43,606 bases of DNA from assembly GCA_024401025.1 (NCBI GenBank), contig JAKSLV010000011.1:1-43606 (forward strand). Direction: 5' to 3'. The stretch comes from Bacteroidales bacterium (GTDB lineage: Bacteria; Bacteroidota; Bacteroidia; Bacteroidales; UBA3824). Positions within the stretch are counted from its first letter, which is position 1. Every line of letters starts with the position of its first letter. Position numbers and translations under genes: made by a program. The notes beneath the pieces were generated by a model. That model was given only the letters and a program-made list of their open reading frames with translations. It had not been told where the DNA came from and made no database searches. Shown piece by piece: positions 32,922-41,183 of this stretch.

Positions 32922-33986
32922 TTAGATCTGTGTATCGAAGCCGAGAAGAACCTCGATGTACTTGCTGTAGCCGTATGGCTTCACCTTCACAGACACTTCA
33001 AGTTTTGAGGTCTTGGCAATGTCCTGGTCGGGGTCCACAAAGCAAACAACGCCCTTGTCTGTGGGGTCTGCCGTGCCGAGGTTTCCAGCCTCTGTCATAC
33101 TCGATACAATGGCCTGCTCCACCGCGTTCTGGATATCCATACAAGTGGCAGGAGGTATCTTGCCTTCCTGCAATGGTATCTCCTCGCCTATGTAGTTTAC
33201 CAGTGTGGCATAGGTGATGCGGTATGCCTTGTCGATGGTTCTGCGCCTTGGAATGTAGGCGTAGTCGTCTGATACAGGTACAGCCATCTGGTCGTCGGCA
33301 ATGTAGTAGCCTGTCTTGCCTACAAATGTGCGCACGGTTATGAGTCCTTTTTCGTGTGCCGTGGTGGCGTGGAGGTTGTCCACCGGTGCGCCGTCGGTGG
33401 TGTAGAAGGCAGGAGGATACAGGGCGCCATCCTTCACTCTTGCAAGGCTGCGCTGTACTGGCACACTTGCCAGCCTGCCTGCCACATAGTAGAGCAGCGG
33501 AATCTCGCCCTCTGCCTCCACGTTGTCCACTACTGCTACTCTTGATACGTTGTGCACTGACCAGTCGGCAGTGTCCTCCAGGAGCGACGATGTGCAGGAT
33601 ACAAGGAAGAAGCAAGGTGCAAAGAGTGTCTCTGTGGCATACTTGGCCACGGAGTCGAGAAGTTTTACCGTGGTGATAGAGTTGATCTCGTCCGCTACTA
33701 CAAAACGGATCTCACCGCGGTACTCTGCTATCTTGTTCTTCAATGCGGTTTCCTCAAGCGCTGTGGTGGAGAGAATGAGCTTGGCGTTTCCACCTACCTG
33801 ATGGTAGAAGGCTACTACCTTCTCGTCCTCTGTCTGAGTGCCTATCTGCTTGCGGTAGTCCTCGATGTTCTGGCATACGATGTCGGAGCTGAGGCCGGAT
33901 ACAAGCATAAGGCATACGCCGTCGTCCATTGCCTCCACTCCACCGAGTGTGCCGTTTGCGAAATTGATTTTTACTGATGGTAGCAT
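32922..33986 (-). CDS. Tail sheath protein (DUF2586-like)
   Basis: 354 residues. Features are the N-terminal MLPSVKINFANGTLGGVEAM, a central beta-rich part and the C-terminal CFVDPDQDIAKTSKLEVSVK followed by KPYGYSKYIEVLLGF, which match DUF2586-type sheath proteins of Bacteroidetes Mu-like phages. The sheath contracts to drive the tube into the cell, so this phage is a myovirus. It lies between the methylase-like gene and the tube gene. Confidence 0.8.
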   Translation of the reverse strand: MLPSVKINFANGTLGGVEAMDDGVCLMLVSGLSSDIVCQNIEDYRKQIGTQTEDEKVVAFYHQVGGNAKLILSTTALEETALKNKIAEYRGEIRFVVADEINSITTVKLLDSVAKYATETLFAPCFFLVSCTSSLLEDTADWSVHNVSRVAVVDNVEAEGEIPLLYYVAGRLASVPVQRSLARVKDGALYPPAFYTTDGAPVDNLHATTAHEKGLITVRTFVGKTGYYIADDQMAVPVSDDYAYIPRRRTIDKAYRITYATLVNYIGEEIPLQEGKIPPATCMDIQNAVEQAIVSSMTEAGNLGTADPTDKGVVCFVDPDQDIAKTSKLEVSVKVKPYGYSKYIEVLLGFDTQI

Positions 33987-33991
33987 ATTTT

Positions 33992-34792
33992 TTAATGTTT
34001 TTTAATCCATTCTTTTTGCTGAGGGCTCAGAGAGTAGTGGAGGCGTCGTCTGTCGGCCTCCATCTGTCTCTCGCGCTCAAGTTCTATTTTTTTTTGCAAT
34101 GCCAAAGCCCTTGCGGATAGGTAGCGCTCCGCTGCCTGGTCGTTCATCAGGAGACCGCCGCCAAATAGGGGCTTGCTTCCGCAGGCTCTTACAAAGGTGG
34201 TCTCTTCGCTCTTCAGCTCAAATGCTACGTCCCTGTCGCAGAGCATACCCAGCAGCGCTGCTGTGGTGATGTGGTCGTCATAGGCGAGCACGGGCTTCAC
34301 TTCCTTTGGTTTCTGTGTGGCTCTTAACGCCTTGTTAAGAGTTGGATCTATAATCACCTCCACACCTGGTGCCAAGTTGGTGAGGAAGGAAGTGCTTATC
34401 TTTGCGCCGTTGTCGTAAACAATCTCCACGTTGGCGAGTACCCGGCAGCCTCCCTTCCCGCTTCCTCCCATCGTAAGGTGTGGGCCAAAGAGGAAGAAGT
34501 CGATGCCCTGCTTCAGATAGTAGTTCTTTATCTGTGCAAAGATAGAGAATGGGGGATTGTCTATCACGACACAGCCGGCAGGATAATGGCAGACCTCGTA
34601 ATCTCCACCAGGCCAAAAGGGCCGTATTATTTCACGATCTGCGCCGATGTTGAATCTTTTGCGCACCCAGTCCACCACACAGCGGTACACTTCGTCGGGG
34701 GTGTAGCAGTCGTCTGTCGTCAGTTTCCTTTTAAACTTATCGACAAAGCCCTCGTAATCGTTAAACAGTTTCGGATTTTGGCTGGTTCCCAT
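33992..34792 (-). CDS. Probable N6-adenine DNA methyltransferase
   Basis: 266 residues. The catalytic motif IV is clear: VVIDNPPFS with DNPPF at residues 78-82. Upstream CYTPDEVYRCVVDWV and IIRPFWPGGDYE resemble the motif X/I region of EcoRI-type adenine methylases. A Lys/Arg-rich helical tail (about 225-266) could bind DNA. It probably modifies phage or host DNA, for example against host restriction, as Mu does by its Mom system (a different chemistry). It sits inside the structural operon between a coiled-coil protein and the sheath. The target sequence cannot be told. Confidence 0.65.
   Translation of the reverse strand: MGTSQNPKLFNDYEGFVDKFKRKLTTDDCYTPDEVYRCVVDWVRKRFNIGADREIIRPFWPGGDYEVCHYPAGCVVIDNPPFSIFAQIKNYYLKQGIDFFLFGPHLTMGGSGKGGCRVLANVEIVYDNGAKISTSFLTNLAPGVEVIIDPTLNKALRATQKPKEVKPVLAYDDHITTAALLGMLCDRDVAFELKSEETTFVRACGSKPLFGGGLLMNDQAAERYLSARALALQKKIELERERQMEADRRRLHYSLSPQQKEWIKKH
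34324..34338. promoter_or_regulatory. TTAAC-N5-GTTAA palindrome, site 5 (perfect)
   Basis: TTAACGCCTTGTTAA, extended by one more symmetric base pair on each side (C/G), inside the methylase coding region. Confidence 0.5.
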
Positions 34793-34794
34793 AG

Positions 34795-35175
34795 TCAGAC
34801 TATTTTTTTAAGTTCTTCACGAACCGGGCATTGCCCAGCGTGGGCGCAGTCGTTTATCTTCTCTATGGCCGCGCGCAGTTGCTTCACCTCGTTGGTGAGT
34901 TGGCTTACCGTCTGATTCAGGCGGGCTCTCTCTGCCTTACTCTCGGCAAGTTCCTTGCGACTCTCGGCGAGTTCTCCCCTCGTTGCTGCAAGATCCTCCC
35001 GGAGTGGCTGAACTATAGACTCCATCAGGAGCCGAGTACCTGTCCTGAAGTTGTCCATCTCCACCTTGTCGGTCTCGGCAGTGGCTTGGTCTTTTTTTGC
35101 CTTGATAGTCACCAAAGCCAAGAGCCCTCCACCGAGTATGAAGTTGAGCACTATGCTGATTATTTCCCAGTTCAT
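34795..35175 (-). CDS. Membrane-anchored coiled-coil protein, spanin-like
   Basis: 126 residues. One N-terminal membrane helix (about residues 5-24, ISIVLNFILGGGLLALVTI) is followed by a long charged coiled coil (about 45-112) and a Cys-containing C-terminus (DCAHAGQCPVREEL). This layout is that of inner-membrane spanins (Rz type) or related lysis accessory proteins. No lysin or holin is adjacent and none was recognised elsewhere in the window, so a lysis role is only suggested. It is 2 bp upstream of the methylase-like gene. Confidence 0.6.
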   Translation of the reverse strand: MNWEIISIVLNFILGGGLLALVTIKAKKDQATAETDKVEMDNFRTGTRLLMESIVQPLREDLAATRGELAESRKELAESKAERARLNQTVSQLTNEVKQLRAAIEKINDCAHAGQCPVREELKKIV

Positions 35176-35196
35176 TTTCTTTATTATATTAGTGAA

Positions 35197-35220
35197 TAGA
35201 GGGCAAGCGAATGCCCTCTA
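35197..35220. terminator. Hairpin after the capsid gene (partial terminator or processing site)
   Basis: TAGAGGGCA pairs with TGCCCTCTA around AGCGAA in the 79-bp gap after the capsid gene. No T run follows on the minus strand, so it may only slow transcription or stabilise the capsid mRNA 3' end. Confidence 0.5.
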
Positions 35221-35254
35221 CTCTTGAAATTATGGCAGCAAAAGAATACAAGGC

Positions 35255-36154
35255 TTAGGCTGAAGGTGTGGCCTGTGCGAGAACTGCCACGCCCTTCTTG
35301 TCGTAGCGTGTGTAGTGACCGCCAGCACGTACAAGACAGCTGATGATGTCGCCGTAGTAGGTTGGGTCGTTGTTGCTCTCGAATACCTCAGTATTGCCGA
35401 GGGCTCTTGCTACACAGTCGCGCTGCCAGAAGAGGCCAGCTGCGCCGTCGGTGGTGGCGTTGGTGGTGGCAAGTGATGTGCCGGCGGCTACGGTACGGAG
35501 TACCTCACTGCGCTGGTAGAAGCGGAAGCCGTAGAGCTCGCCTACAATGCCAGTCTGCGCGTTTGCGCTGTTGAGGAAGGCGTTGTACTGGTTCTGAGTG
35601 AGAGACTCCAGGAGCTCAGCCATCATCTCGTAGTCGAGCAGGGCATAACGGCCCTCAGCTGGAATGTTGTTCTTGTCAAACAACTTTTTGATGGCGAGGA
35701 TGTCTGAGATAGTTACAGCCTTGCGGTTGCCTGTAGCATCTACAAGGTGAGCGCTTACGGATGCGCCAGAGGTGAGCACCTTGTCGAAGCCTGAAGGAAC
35801 CCAGCTCTTGATAAGTGCGCTGTCCGCAGACTCGGTGAGTACCGATACGTGAGCGCCGAGGATGCTTGCTCTCTTGTCGTATGAGAGCTCCACAATCTCA
35901 GCATTGCCGATGCGGAATGGCTCTGTGGTGAGCTCGCTGATGTCGTAGGTGAGGTCGTTGTCGGTTCTGCTCACCACGGTACCGGGGAAGGTGGAACGGT
36001 TTACCGTAACGGTAGGCACTGAGCCTGCATTTGGCACGTGTACGGTGTGGTTGTCCACATAGCTTGAATGGTTTACCGAGTTGATCGCGAAGGAGCCATC
36101 CTTAAAAAGGTTCTTCACGATGTCGTTAATCCAAATTTCTTTCTGAATTGCCAT
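35255..36154 (-). CDS. Major capsid protein
   Basis: 299 residues. It has an N-terminal arm (MAIQKEIWINDIVKNLFKDG), the beta-rich E-loop-like SVPTVTVNRSTFPGTVVSR, a helical P-domain-like part (YALLDYEMMAELLESL) and the C-terminal DIISCLVRAGGHYTRYDKKG. Size and place right after the prohead protease/scaffold gene fit an HK97-fold capsid protein of Mu-like phages (Mu gpT is about 305). A hairpin follows the gene and may raise capsid expression relative to downstream genes. Confidence 0.85.
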   Translation of the reverse strand: MAIQKEIWINDIVKNLFKDGSFAINSVNHSSYVDNHTVHVPNAGSVPTVTVNRSTFPGTVVSRTDNDLTYDISELTTEPFRIGNAEIVELSYDKRASILGAHVSVLTESADSALIKSWVPSGFDKVLTSGASVSAHLVDATGNRKAVTISDILAIKKLFDKNNIPAEGRYALLDYEMMAELLESLTQNQYNAFLNSANAQTGIVGELYGFRFYQRSEVLRTVAAGTSLATTNATTDGAAGLFWQRDCVARALGNTEVFESNNDPTYYGDIISCLVRAGGHYTRYDKKGVAVLAQATPSA

Positions 36155-36178
36155 GGATCTATATTTTTTTAATGGTTA

Positions 36179-37132
36179 CTACTTGCCAAACTTCTTGGCG
36201 TAAATCTGCTGGTAGACCTCGGGCTGATTGCGCTTGAGAGCGAGAAGAGCACCGGGCTGACGGTCGAGCTCGTCCCAGTCGGGCAGTGCGTCGGTGGTGC
36301 CGGTGTTGTTGATGAGGTCGGTAGGCTTTACAGGCTTTTTCAGGCAAGCGAGAGCCTCCTTCAGTGTTGCGATGCCTGCCTTTTCTGCAATGTCGGTGAA
36401 GGTCTGCATCTTGTCCTTGTTGAGTGTTCCGGCGTTGATTGCGTCGTTGATCAGTGTTGCTACCTCCTGCTGACGGGCTACCTCAGCCTCCTTCAGGAGT
36501 TCCTCGCGTTCTGCCGCCTTGCGGTTCAGAAGCTCGATGCTCTGCTCTATCTCTTCCTGTGTGGCGTCGAGACCGAGAGAGAGAAGCGCACAGATGCGCT
36601 CTGGGTTCAGTGTCTGTTTCATATTTTCTGTCGGTTTGTTGATTACTACTGTGCTCAGTTTTGTGGCCATCAGTTCCACGAAGGCTCCGGCCTTCAGTTC
36701 CATGCCCTCAGAGATGGCCAGTGCGTTGTCGTTGCTGCCGATATCCACTATCGATACCTCGCGGAGCTTGCATTTGGTAACGGTGGGCCTTGCCTGGCCT
36801 ACGAGAAGGTACTGCTCGTCCTGTGAAGTCTCCACAATGTCGATGCCGATGCTTGCCATGTTCAGGAAGCCTCGCTCGTACTTGTCGGCTATCTTGGCGG
36901 CAAACTCATCCTCCATGTCGAATACCGGGGTGGCTATCCATTTGTCGGCCTCGCGTCTCAGGTTCTCCATCCTGCCAATGGGCAGTTGTACGTCCTTGTA
37001 TGGACTCTCGGGCCTGTTGTGCATGAAGAGCATGATTGGGTTCTTCTGGTACTGCTCGATGTCGATGCCGTCGCTCAGTACTCGGAATCCGTAGCTGTTC
37101 AGGCTCTCGTCGCTTATTACTATTTCTCTCAT
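36179..37132 (-). CDS. Prohead protease with C-terminal scaffold region
   Basis: 317 residues from the ATG at 37132; upstream sequence in the frame is the divergent promoter region. The N-terminal half fits an HK97-family prohead protease (NPIMLFMHNRPESPYKDVQL carrying the catalytic-type histidine, RGFLNMASIGI with a serine in the usual place, LREVSIVDIGSNDNAL). The C-terminal half from about residue 165 is helical and charged, as expected for a scaffold released during head maturation, and ends with EVYQQIYAKKFGK. Fusion of the two functions is common. It is the first gene of the leftward arm, right behind a good promoter. Confidence 0.83.
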   Translation of the reverse strand: MREIVISDESLNSYGFRVLSDGIDIEQYQKNPIMLFMHNRPESPYKDVQLPIGRMENLRREADKWIATPVFDMEDEFAAKIADKYERGFLNMASIGIDIVETSQDEQYLLVGQARPTVTKCKLREVSIVDIGSNDNALAISEGMELKAGAFVELMATKLSTVVINKPTENMKQTLNPERICALLSLGLDATQEEIEQSIELLNRKAAEREELLKEAEVARQQEVATLINDAINAGTLNKDKMQTFTDIAEKAGIATLKEALACLKKPVKPTDLINNTGTTDALPDWDELDRQPGALLALKRNQPEVYQQIYAKKFGK

Positions 37133-37152
37133 ATTATTTCTGTTTGATACTG

Positions 37153-37184
37153 CAAAACTACACACACCATACAGCCTATCCAAA
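37153..37184 (-). promoter_or_regulatory. Promoter of the leftward late arm
   Basis: Minus strand: TTTG (37181-37184), 20 bp, TAGTTTTG (37153-37160). The -7 element ends 20 bp before the protease start codon. Confidence 0.65.
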
Positions 37185-37209
37185 AAGGTGTGCAATGTTT
37201 GCAAATGTT

Positions 37210-37242
37210 TTTCATTATCAGCGGTTTCAGGTAGTATCTTTG
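37210..37242 (+). promoter_or_regulatory. Promoter of the rightward late arm
   Basis: Plus strand: TTTC (37210-37213), 21 bp, TATCTTTG (37235-37242). A TTAAC-N5-ATTAA site begins 6 bp after the -7 element, where a repressor would block initiation. Confidence 0.6.
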
Positions 37243-37247
37243 CACCG

Positions 37248-37262
37248 TTAACCAACTATTAA
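37248..37262. promoter_or_regulatory. TTAAC-N5-GTTAA palindrome, site 6 (one mismatch)
   Basis: TTAACCAACTATTAA over the predicted transcription start of the rightward arm. Confidence 0.5.
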
Positions 37263-37273
37263 CAGTATTATAT

Positions 37274-37738
37274 ATGACAAGTTTAGAGAAGGAAGAGAAG
37301 AAGAGCACAGGCAAAGAGCTTTTCTTCAAAGGCTACAGCCTAAAGGAGATCAGCGAGAAGATAGGTATCTCCACCAACTCTCTGTCGCGCTGGTGCAAGG
37401 ATGGCAACTGGCAGCAGGAACGCGCGGCAAGAGGTATCACCACAAAGGAACTGGTGAAGAAGATACTGCTTCAGATAGATATGCTTTTGGAGGCCAGCAA
37501 GGATGATCCAAGCAAATTCCGTCCCCAGGAGATTGCGATGCTTTTTAATAGCATATCAAAAATCGACAAGGGCAGCGACAATGTAGTAACTATTATTGAT
37601 GTGTTCACTGCATATCAGAAGTGGCTTAACGAGCGCCAGAAGATTGACAAAAACTTGGATGATGAGTTTATCTCCAAGTGCTACAACTATCAGAACGAGT
37701 ACATTAACTCGCGTTTTGCAAACTCTACCATCAATTAA
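37274..37738 (+). CDS. Terminase small subunit-like protein (Mu gp27 position)
   Basis: 154 residues. A helix-turn-helix is clear near the N-terminus (YSLKEISEKIGISTNSLSRW, about residues 23-42), followed by a helical region (LVKKILLQIDMLLEASKDD) and a helical C-terminus. Small terminase subunits recognise phage DNA for packaging. It is the first gene of the rightward arm and 2 bp before the large terminase. A regulator role cannot be excluded from sequence alone. Confidence 0.78.
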   Translation: MTSLEKEEKKSTGKELFFKGYSLKEISEKIGISTNSLSRWCKDGNWQQERAARGITTKELVKKILLQIDMLLEASKDDPSKFRPQEIAMLFNSISKIDKGSDNVVTIIDVFTAYQKWLNERQKIDKNLDDEFISKCYNYQNEYINSRFANSTIN

Positions 37739-37740
37739 TC

Positions 37741-39270
37741 ATGAGCGAGACGAAGAACGCGCTGCTTGCGTGGAAGAGACTTGGCGAGTCTATAGCAAGC
37801 CAAAGCATTATAAATGCACAGGAGACGCCTACAGAGCAGGAGAACAGGAAGGCCAAGGCGCGCAAGGACTTTGCGTTCTTCGTGCGCTATTACTTCCCGC
37901 ACTACTGTAAGAATGAGGAGACCGGCGAGTACATAAAGCCCGCCAAATTCCACACCAAGGCAGCAAAAGAAATACTGAATAATAAGAATATCCGCGCCGT
38001 GTATCAGTGGCCCAGAGGACACGCAAAGTCTGTATATATGGACGTGATAGTGCCTATGTGGCTGATATGTCAGGAAAAAAGGCTGCTGAACGTGATGATA
38101 CTTGTAGGCAAGAGCGAGGATAATGCTGCTACTCTTTTGGGAGACCTCCAGGCAGAGCTTCAGTATAATGCAAGATATATCCACGATTTCGGCACCAAGT
38201 ACAATGCCGGAGACTGGCAGGACGGGCAGTTCGTTACTCAGGACGATATGGCCTTCTTCGCTCTTGGCCGTGGGCAGAGTCCACGCGGACTCCGACACAA
38301 ACAATACCGCCCCGACTATATCGTGATAGATGATATCGACGACGACCAGATGTGCCGTAATGATCAGCGAGTAAATGAGTGCGCAAAGACCATCAAGTCG
38401 GAGCTCTTCGGATGCTTCGGCGCCGGGGGCGGCAGGTTCATAATGGTAGGCAACCTCATCGCAAAGAACTCGGTACTTCAGAAGTTGATGGATACCAAAG
38501 GAGTGAGCGTATCGAAAGTAAATATAATGGACTCCAAAGGTGTGCCAGCCTGGCCGGAGTATTGGAAGCCTGAGCGCATTGCAGAGATGCAGCAGTTCAT
38601 GGGGTACAGAGAGTTTCAAAAAGAGTACATGAACAATCCCGTAACCGAAGGCGCGGTATTTAAAGCCGATTGGATAAAGTGGAAGCAGTGCGAGAACTGG
38701 AGGAAGTACGACCAGATTGTCGCCTACTGCGACCCATCCTTCAAGGGCACTGAGAAAAGCGACTTTAAGGCCGTTAAGGTATGGGGCAAGATAAAAAGCG
38801 AGTTGCACTGTCTGAAGGCTTTTTGCCGTCAGTGCACCATCGGTGAGCTGGTCCGCTGGTTTTACGATCTGCACGAGAGTATTCCGCAGGGCACGCCTAT
38901 CGACTACTTCATCGAGGCAAATATGCTCCAGGATATGATATTGGATGAGTTTACCGCAGAGGGAGAGCGCCGAGGCTACCAACTGCCCATCCGTGGCGAC
39001 AAGCGCAAAAAGCCTGACAAGTTCCAACGTGTAGAGGCTGTGTCGGCTCTCTGGGAGAGAGGCTTTGTCTGGTACGACTCTCGGCAAAAAGAGGACTTCG
39101 ATATGCAGGCTGCCATGGACCAGACTCTCGCCTTCGAGCGTGGCATGAGAGGCCACGACGACGCACCCGACGCCGACGAGGGAGCCATATACATACTACA
39201 GCGCACGGCGAGAAGCCATATTTTTGAGCCCCAGATTGGCAAAAGGCTTCCTCCTTCTGCATCGTATTAA
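37741..39270 (+). CDS. Terminase large subunit (Mu gp28-like)
   Basis: 509 residues. The ATPase part has a Walker A-like segment around YQWPRGHAKSVYMD (about residues 87-100), and Walker B is YIVIDDIDDDQ (about 195-205). The nuclease part carries acidic residues in IVAYCDPSFKGTEKSDFKAV (about 323-342) and PDADEGAIYIL near the C-terminus, fitting an RNase H-fold nuclease. It packages DNA into proheads. It is coupled to the small subunit (2-bp gap). Confidence 0.93.
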   Translation: MSETKNALLAWKRLGESIASQSIINAQETPTEQENRKAKARKDFAFFVRYYFPHYCKNEETGEYIKPAKFHTKAAKEILNNKNIRAVYQWPRGHAKSVYMDVIVPMWLICQEKRLLNVMILVGKSEDNAATLLGDLQAELQYNARYIHDFGTKYNAGDWQDGQFVTQDDMAFFALGRGQSPRGLRHKQYRPDYIVIDDIDDDQMCRNDQRVNECAKTIKSELFGCFGAGGGRFIMVGNLIAKNSVLQKLMDTKGVSVSKVNIMDSKGVPAWPEYWKPERIAEMQQFMGYREFQKEYMNNPVTEGAVFKADWIKWKQCENWRKYDQIVAYCDPSFKGTEKSDFKAVKVWGKIKSELHCLKAFCRQCTIGELVRWFYDLHESIPQGTPIDYFIEANMLQDMILDEFTAEGERRGYQLPIRGDKRKKPDKFQRVEAVSALWERGFVWYDSRQKEDFDMQAAMDQTLAFERGMRGHDDAPDADEGAIYILQRTARSHIFEPQIGKRLPPSASY

Positions 39271-39277
39271 TAACCTA

Positions 39278-39292
39278 TTAACACCGCATTAA
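39278..39292. promoter_or_regulatory. TTAAC-N5-GTTAA palindrome, site 7 (one mismatch, with an overlapping TTAA)
   Basis: TTAACACCGCATTAA in the 24-bp gap before the gp36-like gene. A third TTAA at 39267 gives three TTAA words each 11 bp apart. Confidence 0.45.
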
Positions 39293-39294
39293 TT

Positions 39295-39723
39295 ATGAGA
39301 TATGTAACAGAAGCAGACCTCAAGATAGTGGTGGATGATGACACACTGGAGGTCATTCACCAGAGCGACTCCGCTACTCTCGACAATGCCGAGAGAGTGG
39401 CCATCGAGGAAGTGAGCGGATATCTGCGCTCGCGCTTCGATATTGCCAAAGAATTTGACAAGACCGGCACAGAGCGAAACGACCAGGTTCTGCTCCGCTG
39501 CTCAGATATCATGCTCTATCACCTGATATCTTGGCAGCCACGACGCCTCGGCTGGGATATTAGAGAGATACGCTACAACCAGGCAGTAGAATGGTTGCAG
39601 GATGTTCAGGAGGGCAAGATAGTGCCAAGCCTGCCCCTCTATGAGTCAGAGGATGGTTCGGCAGACTCCAGCCATTATCGTATGCAGTTTGGCTCTATTG
39701 CTCACCAGCCTAATATTTATTAA
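39295..39723 (+). CDS. DUF1320 protein (Mu gp36-like)
   Basis: 142 residues starting MRYVTEADLKIVVDDDTLEV. It matches the DUF1320/gp36 type: an N-terminal acidic helix, VAIEEVSGYLRSRFDIAKEF and LLRCSDIMLYHLISWQPRR. In Mu the corresponding protein is a head-tail completion factor next to the capsid gene; here it is on the other arm, after the terminase. Confidence 0.85.
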   Translation: MRYVTEADLKIVVDDDTLEVIHQSDSATLDNAERVAIEEVSGYLRSRFDIAKEFDKTGTERNDQVLLRCSDIMLYHLISWQPRRLGWDIREIRYNQAVEWLQDVQEGKIVPSLPLYESEDGSADSSHYRMQFGSIAHQPNIY

Positions 39724-39724
39724 T

Positions 39725-40222
39725 ATGGTATTGCCTATAAATCCAATACAAGGAGCCACGGGCTTTGCATTTGGGAGGGTGTTTGAGTTTTCGCCAAATA
39801 CTCTCTCTATCCCGGTGACTCTGCAACTGCCGAGCACGGGTGAGAAGTTTACTCTGCCGGTGGATCCTCTTGTATCCATTTCGCACAAAAATAAGATAGT
39901 GGCTAAAAGTGTGGCCAAGTACAGTCCAAAACTCCGCGGCACCATAAAAGAGAAGTGGTCGATGGACGACTGGACCATACGCATAGCCGGTATGATGATA
40001 AGCGACGAGGCAAACTGTGTGGAGGACTATGTACTGCGCCTCCGTAGGTTCGTAGAGGCCGACGAGGCTATTATGATCATCTGCCCCTACATTAATGATA
40101 CTTACGATATCACGCGTATGGTGATAGAGTCATGCGACTTTCCGCATACTCCTGGAGAAGAGAACCAGCAGTTCTCCATCTCGGCCATCAGCGACGATGA
40201 GCGTATTAATCTGCTTGTATAA
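39725..40222 (+). CDS. DUF6046-like phage protein
   Basis: 165 residues from the ATG at 39725 (MVLPINPIQGATGFAFGRVF), 1 bp after the previous stop. The centre reads ISHKNKIVAKSVAKYSPKLR and KEKWSMDDWTIRIAGMM. This type is common in Bacteroidetes Mu-like phages between gp36-like and hub genes. By position it may be a baseplate-hub or tail-terminator partner; the function is not established. Confidence 0.7.
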   Translation: MVLPINPIQGATGFAFGRVFEFSPNTLSIPVTLQLPSTGEKFTLPVDPLVSISHKNKIVAKSVAKYSPKLRGTIKEKWSMDDWTIRIAGMMISDEANCVEDYVLRLRRFVEADEAIMIICPYINDTYDITRMVIESCDFPHTPGEENQQFSISAISDDERINLLV

Positions 40223-40223
40223 T

Positions 40224-41183
40224 ATGTATAAGATATCACATAAAATCACCATAGACGGCAAGGTTCTCCAGCTGCTCGATAGTGTTACCATCAGCAAGTC
40301 GGTGGAGAACCTGGTGCAGACGGCCACAATTAAACTGCCTGCCATTGTCTATAATTACCCATCCGAGCAGATTAAGGCCATACGCCGTGGGCAGAGGGTG
40401 AGTATCATGCTTGGCTACGACGGGGATCTGGTGGAAGAGTTTGCCGGATACGTGAAGTCCACCGAGCATGAGGATACAGGTATGGTGATCACCTGCGAGG
40501 ACGATATGTACCTCTTCAACGAAATTCTACTGCAAGACAAGGTATATGAGCAGCCCTCTGTAAAAACACTGCTGAAGGAGTTGCTCCGTCAGGTGGACAA
40601 GTCGTACAAGCTCGACTGCGACTACGACTTCTCATACGATAAATTCACGATCCAGACTGCAACTGCGCTCGACGTGCTGAAGCTCATACAGCAGGAGTGC
40701 CAGTGCGGTATGTACGTACTGGGAGATACCCTGCACGTACACCCTGTATATACAGAGCATTTCGGCGACGCCAACTACAACCTGTCTGCCAACGTGCAGG
40801 CCGATGGTTTCTCGCTATCATACAAGGATGCCGCCGAGCGTAGGCTGAAGGTGATAGCCAAGGGCAAGGATGCCACAGGCAAGGAGATAGAGGTGACGGA
40901 AGGCGAGGCCGGAGGTGATACGGAAAACTTCACCTACAATGGCATTACCACAAAAGCACAGCTGAGCACCATAGCCAAGGAGATATACTCTCGCAAATGC
41001 TACAGCGGATACGAGGGCACCTTCCAGGCGTGGCTTCAGCCTTACTGCTCGGCTGGCTTCAGCGTAAACCTCAGCAACGAAATAGAGGCAGAGCGCAGCG
41101 GTACCTACTTTGTAAAATCAGTAGAGACCTCTGTGTCTGCCTCGGGTGGAGTGCGCAAGATAGAGCTTGGCAAAAGGCTTTAG
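40224..41183 (+). CDS. Baseplate hub protein (gpD/Mu gp44-like)
   Basis: 319 residues from the ATG at 40224, overlapping nothing upstream. The N-terminal half is beta-rich (LDSVTISKSVENLVQTATIK, RVSIMLGYDGDLVEEFAGYV) and the centre has FTIQTATALDVLKLIQQECQ, as in late-control D/hub proteins that form the trimeric base of the spike. It is followed on the same strand, after a short opposite-strand gene, by the spike gene. Confidence 0.83.
   Translation: MYKISHKITIDGKVLQLLDSVTISKSVENLVQTATIKLPAIVYNYPSEQIKAIRRGQRVSIMLGYDGDLVEEFAGYVKSTEHEDTGMVITCEDDMYLFNEILLQDKVYEQPSVKTLLKELLRQVDKSYKLDCDYDFSYDKFTIQTATALDVLKLIQQECQCGMYVLGDTLHVHPVYTEHFGDANYNLSANVQADGFSLSYKDAAERRLKVIAKGKDATGKEIEVTEGEAGGDTENFTYNGITTKAQLSTIAKEIYSRKCYSGYEGTFQAWLQPYCSAGFSVNLSNEIEAERSGTYFVKSVETSVSASGGVRKIELGKRL

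Noticed and set aside
37735-39156. 473-codon minus-strand frame opposite the large terminase
   Set aside because: Shadow; the plus-strand frame has terminase ATPase and nuclease motifs and sits in an operon.
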